DNA of 62,033 nucleotides from Alphaproteobacteria bacterium (lineage in GTDB: Bacteria; Pseudomonadota; Alphaproteobacteria; Rs-D84). Positions 16,556-24,706 of this stretch are shown here, piece after piece; position 1 is the stretch's first letter; the number at the start of each line of letters is the position of its first letter. The notes under the pieces are model-generated. The model saw only the letters and a list, made by a program, of their open reading frames with translations, had not been told where the DNA came from and did no database searches. The DNA lies in contig JAFZXK010000001.1 of NCBI GenBank assembly GCA_017616785.1, positions 1 to 62,033 on the forward strand, read 5' to 3'. Position numbers and translations under genes: made by a program.

Positions 16556-17515
16556 TTAAACTACTTCGGTAACGGCGCGCAGTGACCCATCACGCGACAG
16601 TTGTACCACACGAATCTTCTTTTTCATTTCCGCAATTAAATCTGTTCGATTATACGCGGGTTGTGTGTGCAGAATTCGGTCCGCAAAGGCCGCATAGGCG
16701 GCTTCGGCACTTTCGGCATGAATCGTTGTATAAAAATGCTCGTGCCCCGTTCCAAGCATTTCCCAAAGCACCGCCGCATTGTCCGTTGATATTTCGCCGC
16801 CAATAATTACATCCGGCGTCATACGAACAACCAAATCTAACAATCGTGCATAGTTAAAATCGTTCGTTTGTTCGGTTCGTGACAAAACAAAGTGCACATG
16901 ATTTTTTTGCGGAACGCGAACTTCACGTGCGTCTTCGACGGTAATAACGCGGCTGTTTTGGTCAATTAGTGTCAACATATGATTCAAAAATGTTGTTTTC
17001 CCGGTTGCGGTCGCACCACTTATTAAAATCGGACTGCCGTCATTTATTGCGGACATCAATCGGTCATACGGGTCGTCGGGCCGATTCGTTTGACGCGGTT
17101 TAACCTTCATCAGTTTTTTGCCACGTTCAAGGTGATATTCGCCAAACGAAGTTTTTGCGACGCCTTCGCCACGTATATTCAGTGCGACACCGCCGGTTAT
17201 ATCGCGTTCGTCATATTGAACATTTGGACCCGCAATCGCACTAAAACGATGATTACCCGGCAAAGTCGCATACACAACGGGAATACCGTGAATCGGGTCA
17301 AATGGCCGTTCATAAATGTTTGCAATCGTATGAATAAGGTCAACAAGGTATTGCTTGCTAAGCACCGGGGCATCATACGCAACCCACGGAACGCGCGCCC
17401 CATGCAGGCGCATCCATACTTCGCCCGCATGATTTACCGCGATTTCTTCGACAAAACTCGGTCGATAGAATTCCGATATGGGTTTCAACAAAGATTCCAA
17501 TACAACATTCGTCAT
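16556..17515 (-). CDS. virB11: VirB11-type secretion ATPase
   Basis: A hexameric traffic ATPase at the cytoplasmic face of a type IV secretion system; it powers pilus assembly and substrate transfer. Walker A is GATATGKTTF, the Asp box is ITVEDAREV, Walker B is PDVIIGGEI, and the His box is GHEHFYTTIHAESAE. These occur in the order expected for the family, and about 320 residues is normal. The start is set by the promoter TTGATT-17-TAAAAT at 17523-17551, which ends seven bases before the ATG at 17515; the in-frame ATG at 17524 overlaps the -10 box and is not expected to be used. It is separated from the VirB7/VirB8 genes at 42-43 kb, as in Rickettsiales systems. Confidence 0.93.
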   Translation of the reverse strand: MTNVVLESLLKPISEFYRPSFVEEIAVNHAGEVWMRLHGARVPWVAYDAPVLSKQYLVDLIHTIANIYERPFDPIHGIPVVYATLPGNHRFSAIAGPNVQYDERDITGGVALNIRGEGVAKTSFGEYHLERGKKLMKVKPRQTNRPDDPYDRLMSAINDGSPILISGATATGKTTFLNHMLTLIDQNSRVITVEDAREVRVPQKNHVHFVLSRTEQTNDFNYARLLDLVVRMTPDVIIGGEISTDNAAVLWEMLGTGHEHFYTTIHAESAEAAYAAFADRILHTQPAYNRTDLIAEMKKKIRVVQLSRDGSLRAVTEVV

Positions 17516-17522
17516 CAAATTC

Positions 17523-17551
17523 ATTTTATCATAAATCGGCACTTGAATCAA
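17523..17551 (-). promoter_or_regulatory. Leaderless promoter of virB11
   Basis: TTGATT (17546-17551), 17 bases, TAAAAT (17523-17528), seven bases to the ATG. Confidence 0.7.
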
Positions 17552-17593
17552 AAAAGTTTATTTGCTAGAATCAAAAAAAAAGAGAGAAGGAAA

Positions 17594-18145
17594 ATGAAGA
17601 AATTATTTTTTACTATTTTGGTCGGAACCCTTGGATTGATGGGCTGTACCAGCGAATATAACACCCGTGATTTTGCAAATGGTGGCGAAGATGCGCCGTT
17701 CTATAACGAACGGACAAGCACTTTTATGCAATCGGACAACGAATATGCCGGAATTGATTCTTACCGTCCAAAAACGGATAAAGAATTGGATGAAATGGAA
17801 ACCAAGTGGAATACATCGCGTATGGAAACACGCTGGCAAGAATATCGTGGTGCGATGGTTCGTGTTCAGATATTGCTTGGCAATACCGATATGCGTGAAA
17901 TGCGTCTGCGTATGATACAAAATGCGGATGGTATGGATGTTGATGGCGATATTCGTGACGTCCTTTCGCGCGTGGCCGATTACGAAATGAAACGTGTTTG
18001 CGGTCGCAATGCCGACAGTGTTGTGTTGATATATGACCGACCATCATTTGAGGCGATGCGCCCAACACCCTTCTTTGATTATAGAATCGAGGCCGAAGGC
18101 GCAACCATGCGTGAATACGGTTTCCGATGCGTTTACAACAACTAA
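17594..18145 (+). CDS. Predicted lipoprotein, 183 aa, unknown function
   Basis: The signal peptide MKKLFFTILVGTLGLMGC ends in a clear lipobox with Cys18. The mature part begins with a disordered Asp/Asn/Glu-rich segment. It continues with a charged alpha/beta domain with Cys in KRVCGRNADSVVLIYDRP and near the C-terminus in GFRCVYNN, possibly a disulfide pair. The AGAAGGA site is well placed. It is followed after 34 bases by the FKBP lipoprotein gene in the same direction, so the two probably form an operon. No family match is apparent to me. Confidence 0.8.
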   Translation: MKKLFFTILVGTLGLMGCTSEYNTRDFANGGEDAPFYNERTSTFMQSDNEYAGIDSYRPKTDKELDEMETKWNTSRMETRWQEYRGAMVRVQILLGNTDMREMRLRMIQNADGMDVDGDIRDVLSRVADYEMKRVCGRNADSVVLIYDRPSFEAMRPTPFFDYRIEAEGATMREYGFRCVYNN

Positions 18146-18179
18146 AACAAACTAACCAAAAAACAAAAAGGAAAGAAAA

Positions 18180-18512
18180 ATGAAAAAAATGTTTGGTGTA
18201 TTTGGTCTGTGTGGTGCGCTTTTCTGCGCGGGCTGTGATGCGGGCGATGTAACCGCACAAAATGGTGATACGGTTATCATTAACTTTGCGGGTTATTTGG
18301 ACGGCGTTGCGTTCGAAGGCGGAACCGCGGAATCTTATCCGTTGGTGTTGGGCAGTGGTCAATTCGTTCCGGGATTCGAAGAACAATTGATTGGTGCGAA
18401 AAAAGGCGAAGAACGTGATTTGAACATCACTTTCCCACAACAATATGTTCCAAGTTTGGCCGGTAAAGACGTTGTGTTCAAGGTCAAAGTTGTCGATATT
18501 CAAAAGAAATAA
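18180..18512 (+). CDS. FKBP-type peptidyl-prolyl isomerase, lipoprotein
   Basis: A proline isomerase of the FKBP fold anchored in the envelope. Residues 1-19 form a lipoprotein signal (FCAGC). The remaining 90 residues are one FKBP domain: GDTVIINFAGYLDG, then VLGSGQFVPGFEEQLIGAKKGEERD, the core that binds the substrate proline, and the final strand VVFKVKVVDI. It resembles the isomerase domain of trigger factor and the Mip-like group, without a dimerisation domain. It probably helps fold exported proteins. Co-oriented with the lipoprotein gene upstream and followed by a strong terminator. Confidence 0.92.
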   Translation: MKKMFGVFGLCGALFCAGCDAGDVTAQNGDTVIINFAGYLDGVAFEGGTAESYPLVLGSGQFVPGFEEQLIGAKKGEERDLNITFPQQYVPSLAGKDVVFKVKVVDIQKK

Positions 18513-18527
18513 TTTGAATATATATTC

Positions 18528-18558
18528 AAAAAACGCCGGAAAAATCCGGCGTTTTTTA
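18528..18558. terminator. Bidirectional terminator
   Basis: AAAAAACGCCGGA pairs with TCCGGCGTTTTTT, between convergent genes. Confidence 0.85.
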
Positions 18559-18572
18559 ATTTTTTTGTTTGC

Positions 18573-19589
18573 TCATTTTTGTTTGCACCATATGGTAATT
18601 TTGGGCGCGACATACTGCATTGATGGGACAATCGTTATCTGTGGCGAATATGGCGGAAAATAATCTGCTATCTCCACAATCGTATTAAAATCACCGGTAA
18701 TGTCCACCCCGAATTTTTTCATAATGATATTTTTGATTTGTTCTTTTTTGCCACTTGTAACGTCAAAGTATTTAACAAAATTAAAATTACATTTGATTTT
18801 TTCCGGGGGACATTGCAATACAGGAACAAGTATTTCACGAATTTGTTGGAATATCTTCTTTTGATAAATTGTTTTTTCAAGGTCATAAAGATCACTCGAA
18901 CCAAGCACTGTTGCGGTCTTCATATTTACACCGAATTCATTATTAATATTGTATAAAAATGGTGCTAAATGCAAACTATCCAAAATGTGTCCCCATAATT
19001 TGTTTGGGACATTGCAAGATCGTGGATCATAGGCCTTGCCTTGGATGATAAGAGATGCTTCGGCGGCATTCCCAAGTTGACCAACTGTCCATTTTGGATC
19101 AATCGCTATACCAAATTTTGTCTCCATATAGCGTAATACCTGATCAAACGCGACGGTATTACCATGTATCTCTTGGTGTTCTTGACGCAGGTCACTAAGG
19201 AATTCACGGTTTTTTACGTTATGTTCCGGTTTGACAAGTTCACGCAATCGGACGAATATATAACTAAAAATACCTGTTCGATTCCATGTTACATTTTGCA
19301 CATTGGTAGTTGTGAGGGATGTTGATTGCGGAATTCTTTGGCCAGATTTTATAAACAAATCGGTAACAACAGCATACAATGTGGCCACAGACATTTTTTT
19401 AATATCTTGATCTATGGCTATCTTAAGCCTGTTCTGAATATTCTGTTTTACAGTATCTGCATATTCTACGGACATTAAAACATTGGATACCAATTCGTTC
19501 GGATTGATCTCATCCATGTAGCTGTATCCCAGCAACGATTCTTTTACCTTTTGGGCAATAGGATTTAATGTTGAAAAAACTTGTTTCAC
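18573..19589 (-). CDS. Unknown protein with possible acyl-carrier-like repeats, 338 aa
   Basis: Not a recognised family. By eye it contains up to four segments with the rhythm of acyl carrier protein helices. The segments lie around residues 11-79, 105-182, 200-242 and 245-310. Each ends in a pattern like KFGIAIDPKWTVGQL, NRLKIAIDQDIKKMSVATL or KKFGVDITGDFNTIVEIADYF. None has the DSL serine that carries phosphopantetheine, so if the fold is right they cannot be loaded carriers. No signal peptide or membrane segment. It is a single gene, convergent to the FKBP gene. The repeat reading is inference from pattern alone. Confidence 0.55.
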   Translation of the reverse strand: MKQVFSTLNPIAQKVKESLLGYSYMDEINPNELVSNVLMSVEYADTVKQNIQNRLKIAIDQDIKKMSVATLYAVVTDLFIKSGQRIPQSTSLTTTNVQNVTWNRTGIFSYIFVRLRELVKPEHNVKNREFLSDLRQEHQEIHGNTVAFDQVLRYMETKFGIAIDPKWTVGQLGNAAEASLIIQGKAYDPRSCNVPNKLWGHILDSLHLAPFLYNINNEFGVNMKTATVLGSSDLYDLEKTIYQKKIFQQIREILVPVLQCPPEKIKCNFNFVKYFDVTSGKKEQIKNIIMKKFGVDITGDFNTIVEIADYFPPYSPQITIVPSMQYVAPKITIWCKQK

Positions 19590-19652
19590 GGTTCGCCTTT
19601 TTGTTGAATATCAGGCGTTTATTGTAAACAAAAGATACGGATTGTCAATAAA

Positions 19653-20465
19653 TTATTCGTCCACAGCCATAATGAAAATTCCGCGTTCGTCTGCACGTTT
19701 AATGACTTCGTCCCGGTGCACAACAAAACAGGTCTTGGTATTTACAATAATTCCGTGCAGTTTTGCGTCCGCGACCGCATTCACCGTATCGACACCAATT
19801 GCCGGAATATCAATGCGCAAATCCTGGCCGGGCTTGGTCATTTTTGCGAAAACACCGCCGCTTTTTTTGCGATTTTTTCGCATTTCGACAACGCGGCTCA
19901 GCATTCGCGCCGTTCCCTCGGCGGCCTCTACCGCGATGACCTGTTTATCCACAACGACCGATGCGCCAATGTCCGCCGCACCAATGGTGTGCGAAACATC
20001 AATCGCGTGTTCAATATTTGCCATGTCACCGCGCCCCGGCTTTTTTCGGGTCAAAACGCCCGCATGTTCAAAGGTCAGTTCCGGTGCCAAATCTTGGGCC
20101 GCGACCACTTCGAACCCGGCATCCGTCATAATTTTATTTAATGCAACCGCCATAGAATCATACCCCCTTTGATGTTTTAACATTTTCAAAAGTGCAAAAA
20201 ACGTCCACAAATCCGGGCGCAGGTCCGATAGGTTCGGATGCCCAATCGCCCCGACAAATATAACCTTTTTTATCCCAAGTCGCCGCGCCGCGTATATCGC
20301 ACGCCCCGCACCACCAAGCCGAATTACCAAATCGGGCTTTAACTGTTCGTCATAGAAATTGCGGAGCCCAATTACGAAAACATCCCAACCCCTGCGCCGC
20401 AATGCATCGCGCGTTAAAATCGGCAAACTAAGTGCGCCGGCAACTATCGCAATCTTTTTCTTCAT
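19653..20465 (-). CDS. lpxI: UDP-2,3-diacylglucosamine pyrophosphatase LpxI
   Basis: Hydrolyses UDP-2,3-diacylglucosamine to lipid X and UMP in lipid A synthesis. This is the alphaproteobacterial alternative to LpxH (the former DUF1009 family). At 270 residues it has the usual size. Family signatures are the N-terminal IAIVAGALSLP, the middle IGASVVVDKQVIAVEAAEGT, and the C-terminal KPGQDLRIDIPAIGVDTV with catalytic-domain Asp residues. A TTGATT-17-TAACAT promoter ends close to the ATG, so the mRNA has little or no leader. Its presence means the cell makes lipid A and so has a normal Gram-negative outer membrane, which fits the bamA and barrel genes nearby. Confidence 0.93.
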   Translation of the reverse strand: MKKKIAIVAGALSLPILTRDALRRRGWDVFVIGLRNFYDEQLKPDLVIRLGGAGRAIYAARRLGIKKVIFVGAIGHPNLSDLRPDLWTFFALLKMLKHQRGYDSMAVALNKIMTDAGFEVVAAQDLAPELTFEHAGVLTRKKPGRGDMANIEHAIDVSHTIGAADIGASVVVDKQVIAVEAAEGTARMLSRVVEMRKNRKKSGGVFAKMTKPGQDLRIDIPAIGVDTVNAVADAKLHGIIVNTKTCFVVHRDEVIKRADERGIFIMAVDE

Positions 20466-20554
20466 GATTTTAATGTTAGTCGTAAATCATACTGGAATCA
20501 AGTCGGATTTTATGATACAATAGCACAGAGTTATAAATAATGTGGAATTATCAA

Positions 20555-21415
20555 ATGAAAAAAATATCTTATTTTTTGTTGGCAATGGCGGCGTGCGTGG
20601 TTGTCGCGGACGCCGATGCCAAAAGTTTAACCAGTGAAATTCGCCGCGGCCTTGGCGGGGCCAGTGGTTACAGTTCTGCGCGCACAACATCGCGTGCCAC
20701 GCGGACCCAGCGTCATGCGCCAAGTTATAATAGCACCAACACGACTGATGTTGTTGTTTATGAAATGTCGGACACGATAGTTGGTGTTGATGCCGGCGAA
20801 ATGGGCCGCGAAGTTTTTTATGATGAAAAACCGGTACAATATGACGAAGGCGAAGAATTACGGCTGTTTATACCGACATCAATGTATATGCGTGCGGGCG
20901 CGGGTATGAACCTTGGGTTCGCAACGAAAAAGGCACGCGTTGGAAATGAAACATTTCCGGCAAAAGATTCGTGGAATATGCTGTTTGGTTTGGGGTGGAA
21001 TATGTCTTCGTATGTCCGCACCGAATTGGAATTTCAACGTTCTGTATTCCGGTTTAATGAATTGGCCGACGAAAAGGCATATTACAACATGATAAACGGT
21101 ATGTTGTATTTTGACTTGGCACGCCGCTATGTCCAAGATGGTGATATCACATATCGTCGCACAATTGTTCCGTTTATGGGCTTTGGCGCCGGAATTGGTA
21201 TGTACGATTTTAAAGGCGGTGCGGGCGCAAGTGGTCTAACCGTTCCGGTTCCGCGTGCGGAATTAGGACTCAACTTTATGCTAACGGATATGCTTGGAAT
21301 TGATATTTATTATCAATACCAATTGATGGTCGAACGTGGCTTTGGTTGGAACACAGCCAAGCACAGTGCTGATAGTGTCAGTAATGTTATGTTAACATTT
21401 CGTATGAATTTCTGA
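20555..21415 (+). CDS. Outer-membrane beta-barrel protein, 286 aa
   Basis: A signal peptide (MKKISYFLLAMAACVVVADADA) is followed by a low-complexity Ser/Thr/Arg linker of about 60 residues and then a small barrel. Alternating strands with aromatic girdles are visible (YMRAGAGMNLGFATKK, VPFMGFGAGIGMYDF), and the last residue is Phe (MLTFRMNF), the BamA recognition signal. The fold is like the eight-stranded OmpA/Omp25 family. Start: the second in-frame ATG gives a clean signal peptide; an ATG five codons earlier is also possible. The gene below begins at its stop codon, so the two are coupled. Confidence 0.82.
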   Translation: MKKISYFLLAMAACVVVADADAKSLTSEIRRGLGGASGYSSARTTSRATRTQRHAPSYNSTNTTDVVVYEMSDTIVGVDAGEMGREVFYDEKPVQYDEGEELRLFIPTSMYMRAGAGMNLGFATKKARVGNETFPAKDSWNMLFGLGWNMSSYVRTELEFQRSVFRFNELADEKAYYNMINGMLYFDLARRYVQDGDITYRRTIVPFMGFGAGIGMYDFKGGAGASGLTVPVPRAELGLNFMLTDMLGIDIYYQYQLMVERGFGWNTAKHSADSVSNVMLTFRMNF

Positions 21416-21426
21416 TGGGGGACGTT

Positions 21427-22065
21427 ATGAAGAAAATATTGCTTTGTCTTTTTTGTCTTGTGCCAATGGCCGCAAATGCCGAAATTACCTATCGCGTGCA
21501 AAAAACGTGGGAGGCCCGCGGTGAAGACGCGGCGCGCGATGTCTACGCGTCAAAGCATCGTTTCTATGCCGGCGCAATGTATAATTTTTCAATATGGCAA
21601 GATTACACTTCGGACGATAACGTAACCGCCAAGGGCAAAGATACATCCGGTTTTGATGTTTTGCTTGGTATTCGTTGGTTCGATACTTTTCGGATAGAAG
21701 CGGACTATTTCACCACGCGCGCACGGTGGAATTCAATTGCTGTGGATACGAATACGGCGTTTTTGAATTTGATTGTTGATGCAAGAATCGACAGTTTGTA
21801 TCGTATGTTTTACAAACAAAAACTTATTCCATACATCGGCGCGGGCGTTGGCGCAACATGGACAAATGGCAAAGACACGGTTGTCGATAATGATACGGTT
21901 GCGTCGTTCGCGGTGCTTGCAGGATTGGGAATTGAATTCAACGATTGGTTCACATTGGACATCGGCTATCGTTACATGTATGTTTTGAAACCTGGGATAG
22001 AGGGGTTCCGTGACCTGGCCCCTAACGCGAATCAGATTCGCGTCGGCGCACGCATAAATTTCTAG
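21427..22065 (+). CDS. Outer-membrane beta-barrel protein, 212 aa
   Basis: A short signal peptide (MKKILLCLFCLVPMAANA) is followed by an eight-strand type barrel: HRFYAGAMYNFSIW, GFDVLLGIRWFDTFRIEADYF, LIPYIGAGVGATW, FTLDIGYRYMYV, ending IRVGARINF with terminal Phe. It resembles OmpW/Omp25-like surface proteins. The preferred ATG at 21427 has GGGGGAC upstream. An in-frame ATG at 21415 overlaps the previous TGA stop. The close packing with the preceding barrel gene and the methyltransferase gene downstream suggests one transcript. Confidence 0.83.
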   Translation: MKKILLCLFCLVPMAANAEITYRVQKTWEARGEDAARDVYASKHRFYAGAMYNFSIWQDYTSDDNVTAKGKDTSGFDVLLGIRWFDTFRIEADYFTTRARWNSIAVDTNTAFLNLIVDARIDSLYRMFYKQKLIPYIGAGVGATWTNGKDTVVDNDTVASFAVLAGLGIEFNDWFTLDIGYRYMYVLKPGIEGFRDLAPNANQIRVGARINF

Positions 22066-22083
22066 ACAAGGGGCAGGGCGCAT

Positions 22084-23007
22084 ATGAAAACATGCCCTTT
22101 ATTTTCAATCTGTGGCGGGTGCAGTTATGATTTTGCATCGCCGAATTATCGTGCGGAAAAAATTAAACAAATAAAAGGTTGGAATTTATCACACGAACCT
22201 TTTTGGACACCGGTCGGCGCGCGACGACGTGCGGATTTCTGCTTTTCTGGCGGTGCGTTCGGTTTTTATGAACGTGGAACAAAAAATGTAATCAGTGTTG
22301 AAAAATGCCCGAATTTAGTACCGGAAATAAATGCAATTTTACCACGTGTTTCGGCATTGCCATGGGTTGGAACTGGGTCGGCATTGATTACACTTTGCGA
22401 TAACGGAATTGATTTAGTGATAAATTCTGATGTCCCATACTTTACGCGCGAATTCAAAGAATCCGTTGCAAAGTTGCCGTTTATACGCGTTACATGGAAC
22501 GGAAATATCGTGATGCAAAAATCGCAACCGAAAGTAAGTTTCGATGGTAAAACGGTGGACTATATCGCCGGCGCATTTTTGCAACCAACGGGCCCCAGCG
22601 AACGCGCCATGCGTGAATTTGTCGTGAAAAATATAGATGCGGGTGCGCGTGTGGCGGATTTATTCTGTGGCCTGGGGAATTTTACATTTGCAACAAAAGC
22701 GGACGGTTTTGATGTGGCGGGCATAGGTGCAAAGCGCGATTTGTTCAAAAATCCACTAACCGTAAAAATGTTGAACACATACGATGTTGTAATTATGGAC
22801 CCGCCGCGCGCCGGCGCATTGGCACAAACAAAAATAATCGCCAAATCAAACGTGAAAAAGGTAATCTATGTTTCATGTAATCCGGACTCTTTGCGCCGCG
22901 ATGCAAAAATTTTAACCGATGCCGGATATAAAATCACAAAAACCACCGCATTCGACCAATTCGTCGGCAGCGACCATTGGGAACTCGCAGTTGTGTTTGA
23001 AAAATAG
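22084..23007 (+). CDS. Compact RNA uracil-5 methyltransferase of the RlmD/TrmA family
   Basis: Methylates C5 of a uracil in rRNA or tRNA using SAM and a covalent Cys. The iron-sulfur motif is present (Cys4, Cys10, Cys13 in CPLFSICGGC, and a fourth Cys in EKCPNL). DLFCGLGNFTF is the SAM site, DPPRAG the active-site loop, and YVSCNPDSLRRD carries the nucleophilic Cys. At 307 residues it is over 100 shorter than RlmD: the TRAM domain is missing, and the segment after the SAM motif is compressed, lacking the usual acidic residue of the VE motif. RlmC- or RlmD-type action is likely; the exact target base is uncertain. Confidence 0.88.
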   Translation: MKTCPLFSICGGCSYDFASPNYRAEKIKQIKGWNLSHEPFWTPVGARRRADFCFSGGAFGFYERGTKNVISVEKCPNLVPEINAILPRVSALPWVGTGSALITLCDNGIDLVINSDVPYFTREFKESVAKLPFIRVTWNGNIVMQKSQPKVSFDGKTVDYIAGAFLQPTGPSERAMREFVVKNIDAGARVADLFCGLGNFTFATKADGFDVAGIGAKRDLFKNPLTVKMLNTYDVVIMDPPRAGALAQTKIIAKSNVKKVIYVSCNPDSLRRDAKILTDAGYKITKTTAFDQFVGSDHWELAVVFEK

Positions 23008-23016
23008 TGCTAGATA

Positions 23017-23045
23017 TTGCCTTGTCCAATAAAATGTGATAGAAT
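23017..23045 (+). promoter_or_regulatory. Leaderless promoter of the 23052 gene
   Basis: TTGCCT (23017-23022), 17 bases, TAGAAT (23040-23045), six bases to the ATG, which would be the first transcribed base. Confidence 0.65.
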
Positions 23046-23051
23046 AGACCG

Positions 23052-23402
23052 ATGAAGGGAAATAGCGAAATGTCGAAACAGCCGGAAAAACATAGAACTC
23101 TACACGCAAGCGGACAGTTTTTTTTGTGTGTTGTTTCTTTGTTTAATTTTAGTGCTTTTGCCGAGGGTGTTGTTGCAAATGATGATATTGCATACAAACA
23201 CCAACTTATCAAAGAATTAAAAAACGAAATTTCCCAAATTGATTCAGAAATGGCGCGCTGCCAAAAGGCAAAAAAAGGTTGGATTGCGGCGACGGTTGTT
23301 GGCGGTGTTGGTGTTATTGCAACTGGAACAGCCGCGATTGTCCAAAGTTCCAAGTTAAAGGAAAAAGAAAAACAAGCAAAAACCGAAGGTGCTCAAAAAT
23401 GA
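23052..23402 (+). CDS. Small exported coiled-coil protein, paralogue of the next gene
   Basis: Function unknown. The N-terminal stretch contains a hydrophobic segment (GQFFLCVVSLFNFSAFAEG), probably a signal peptide after a basic leader. A coiled coil follows (HQLIKELKNEISQIDSEMARC), then a glycine-rich hydrophobic segment (KKGWIAATVVGGVGVIATG) and a charged tail. The promoter puts the start at 23052; an ATG six codons later has a GGGA sequence upstream and would give a shorter leader. It overlaps the next gene at ATGA, so translation is coupled. The same order of coiled coil, Cys, Lys-Lys/Gly and a glycine-rich hydrophobic helix is seen in the neighbour. Confidence 0.7.
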   Translation: MKGNSEMSKQPEKHRTLHASGQFFLCVVSLFNFSAFAEGVVANDDIAYKHQLIKELKNEISQIDSEMARCQKAKKGWIAATVVGGVGVIATGTAAIVQSSKLKEKEKQAKTEGAQK

Positions 23403-23782
23403 AAAAGTATGCTCTTTTATTTTTGCTGTTGATTCCAAGCGTTGTTGTTGCTGATACGGGTTATGACACGGAAATGCAAATGTTGGATGCACAAATAGAA
23501 TCCCTAACGCGTGAGCGTGACAAGAAGTACACGGACTTAAAGCAATGCGAAAAAACGACCAAGGGGTTCAAAATTGCGGGGATAACGACACTGGTTGCCA
23601 CAGGCTTTGGCATATATGGAAATATAAAATTGGCACAAAAATTAAAGAACAACGGTGCTGCATCGTATATCAGCAGTGTTGCAGTTGTGGATACCAGACC
23701 GCAAGAGGAAAAAGATGAAGAAAGTTGTGAATTGGGGTGTATGGCCGAGCCAGAAAAATTTCGTGAGCTATGCAATTGTTAA
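23399..23782 (+). CDS. Small exported coiled-coil protein, 127 aa
   Basis: A signal peptide (MKKYALLFLLLIPSVVVA) is followed by a coiled coil (MLDAQIESLTRERDKKYTDL), the QCEKTTKGFKIAGITTLVATG segment and a Cys-rich C-terminus (CELGCMAEPEKFRELCNC). The layout mirrors the preceding gene (QKAKKGWIAATVVGG), so the pair looks like an ancient tandem duplication. The hydrophobic glycine-rich helix may insert in a membrane. Start and stop overlap the neighbour by four bases. Function unknown. Two CxxxC-like patterns in the tail suggest disulfides and an envelope location. Confidence 0.75.
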   Translation: MKKYALLFLLLIPSVVVADTGYDTEMQMLDAQIESLTRERDKKYTDLKQCEKTTKGFKIAGITTLVATGFGIYGNIKLAQKLKNNGAASYISSVAVVDTRPQEEKDEESCELGCMAEPEKFRELCNC

Positions 23783-23811
23783 ATAAAATCAACAAAACAA
23801 AAGGAGTAAAA

Positions 23812-24468
23812 ATGAAAAAAATATTATTGTATGTCGTAGCCGGTGTAATATCTGCATCAACCGTATGTTTTGCAGATACTGCGGGAATAAAGGCAGCATG
23901 TGAACAAAGCGACAAATTGTTGTGGGATGCACGTAATGAAAAATGTATACCACGAAATCCATGCGCCGAAGAATATGAAGGAAAGTACGGAAGGTACTGT
24001 AATCGCACATTTAAGGATTTTCAGAGTGGCTATGGATTCGATCATTATATTGAATTAATAAATATTTATGCCAGTACGCATGGGCTTAATTGTGAAGCAA
24101 TTCCGCAAAGCGCAAAATTTTTTGGGCAAGATTATGTCGTATGCCAGGGGACAGACGTAATGGTTTTTGAATTTGATGATATCCAAGATGCCAATGTATT
24201 TAATAGATTCGGATATCGAGAGAAATTTTTAGAAGCTCTTTGCGCCGCCGGTGGTGGTTTAATGGCTGATACCAACAAGTGCAAATTGTCGCCAAACTCT
24301 GTTTGTATAACTGTAGGAAATACAAATCTAGCTAAAAGCGCCGCGATAAGTTCTGTCCCATCGGATACAGGGTGTGAGCTTATTTTGGAGGAAACAGATA
24401 ATGTTCCATCTGGGTTGCCACAAACACATGATGATGCCCTGTTTATGTATGATCGGGTTAGAGGTTAA
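23812..24468 (+). CDS. Secreted Cys-rich protein of unknown function, 218 aa
   Basis: A signal peptide (MKKILLYVVAGVISASTVCFA) is followed by a domain with many Cys (KAACEQSDKLLWDARNEKC, NPCAEEYEG, GRYCNRTF, LNCEAIP, VVCQGTD, ALCAAGGG, NKCKLS, SVCITV). These are probably paired in disulfides in the periplasm or outside the cell. AAGGAG stands at ideal spacing. It follows the two small exported proteins in the same direction, 29 bases downstream, and probably shares their transcript. Downstream lies the convergent small RNA. Not recognised as a family. Confidence 0.75.
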   Translation: MKKILLYVVAGVISASTVCFADTAGIKAACEQSDKLLWDARNEKCIPRNPCAEEYEGKYGRYCNRTFKDFQSGYGFDHYIELINIYASTHGLNCEAIPQSAKFFGQDYVVCQGTDVMVFEFDDIQDANVFNRFGYREKFLEALCAAGGGLMADTNKCKLSPNSVCITVGNTNLAKSAAISSVPSDTGCELILEETDNVPSGLPQTHDDALFMYDRVRG

Positions 24469-24506
24469 AATATATTCCTTAGGCTCAGAGTTCTCACTTA
24501 ATAGAC

Positions 24507-24700
24507 CAAAAAAGAAACACCGCCGTTGCCGGCGGTATTCTTCGAATGCCCTGAAAGGAAGGAAAGGAGAAAAAGAAATGGGCATTCTAAACTTGGTTGG
24601 GGTCCAGAGTCCAGAGGAGAGAGAATGTAGGAGGGAGTCTGGAATCTCTGGGCCCCACGAACACTTTCATGCTCGGTCAGGGATTGTTGCCTCTCTGACG
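24507..24700 (-). ncRNA. Candidate small RNA with pyrimidine-rich hairpin loops
   Basis: A minus-strand transcript of about 194 bases is bounded by a strong promoter and an intrinsic terminator. In order from the 5' end it contains a small hairpin GTCAG/CTGAC. A long stem follows: GGGGCCCAGAG then TCCAGA, against TCTGGA then CTCTGGACCCC, with a CUCCCUCCUACAUUCUCUCU-type loop. A stem GAATGCCC/GGGCATTC follows with a loop of nearly pure C and U. Last comes the terminator hairpin ACCGCCGGCAACGGCGGT with its U run. No open frame on this strand looks real. The CU-rich loops are of the anti-Shine-Dalgarno type seen in several alphaproteobacterial trans-acting RNAs. It does not fit 6S, SRP, RNase P or tmRNA. 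Confidence 0.7.
24519..24536 (-). terminator. Terminator of the candidate small RNA
   Basis: The hairpin ACCGCCGGCAACGGCGGT is followed on the minus strand by GTTTCTTTTTT. Confidence 0.8.
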
Positions 24701-24706
24701 AATCGA

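Noticed and set aside
24507..24700. 6S, SRP, RNase P or tmRNA as identity of the small RNA
   Set aside because: The 5' and 3' ends do not pair as in 6S, the SRP GGUCAGG...GGAAGG loops are absent, and the size and conserved blocks of RNase P RNA and tmRNA do not fit.
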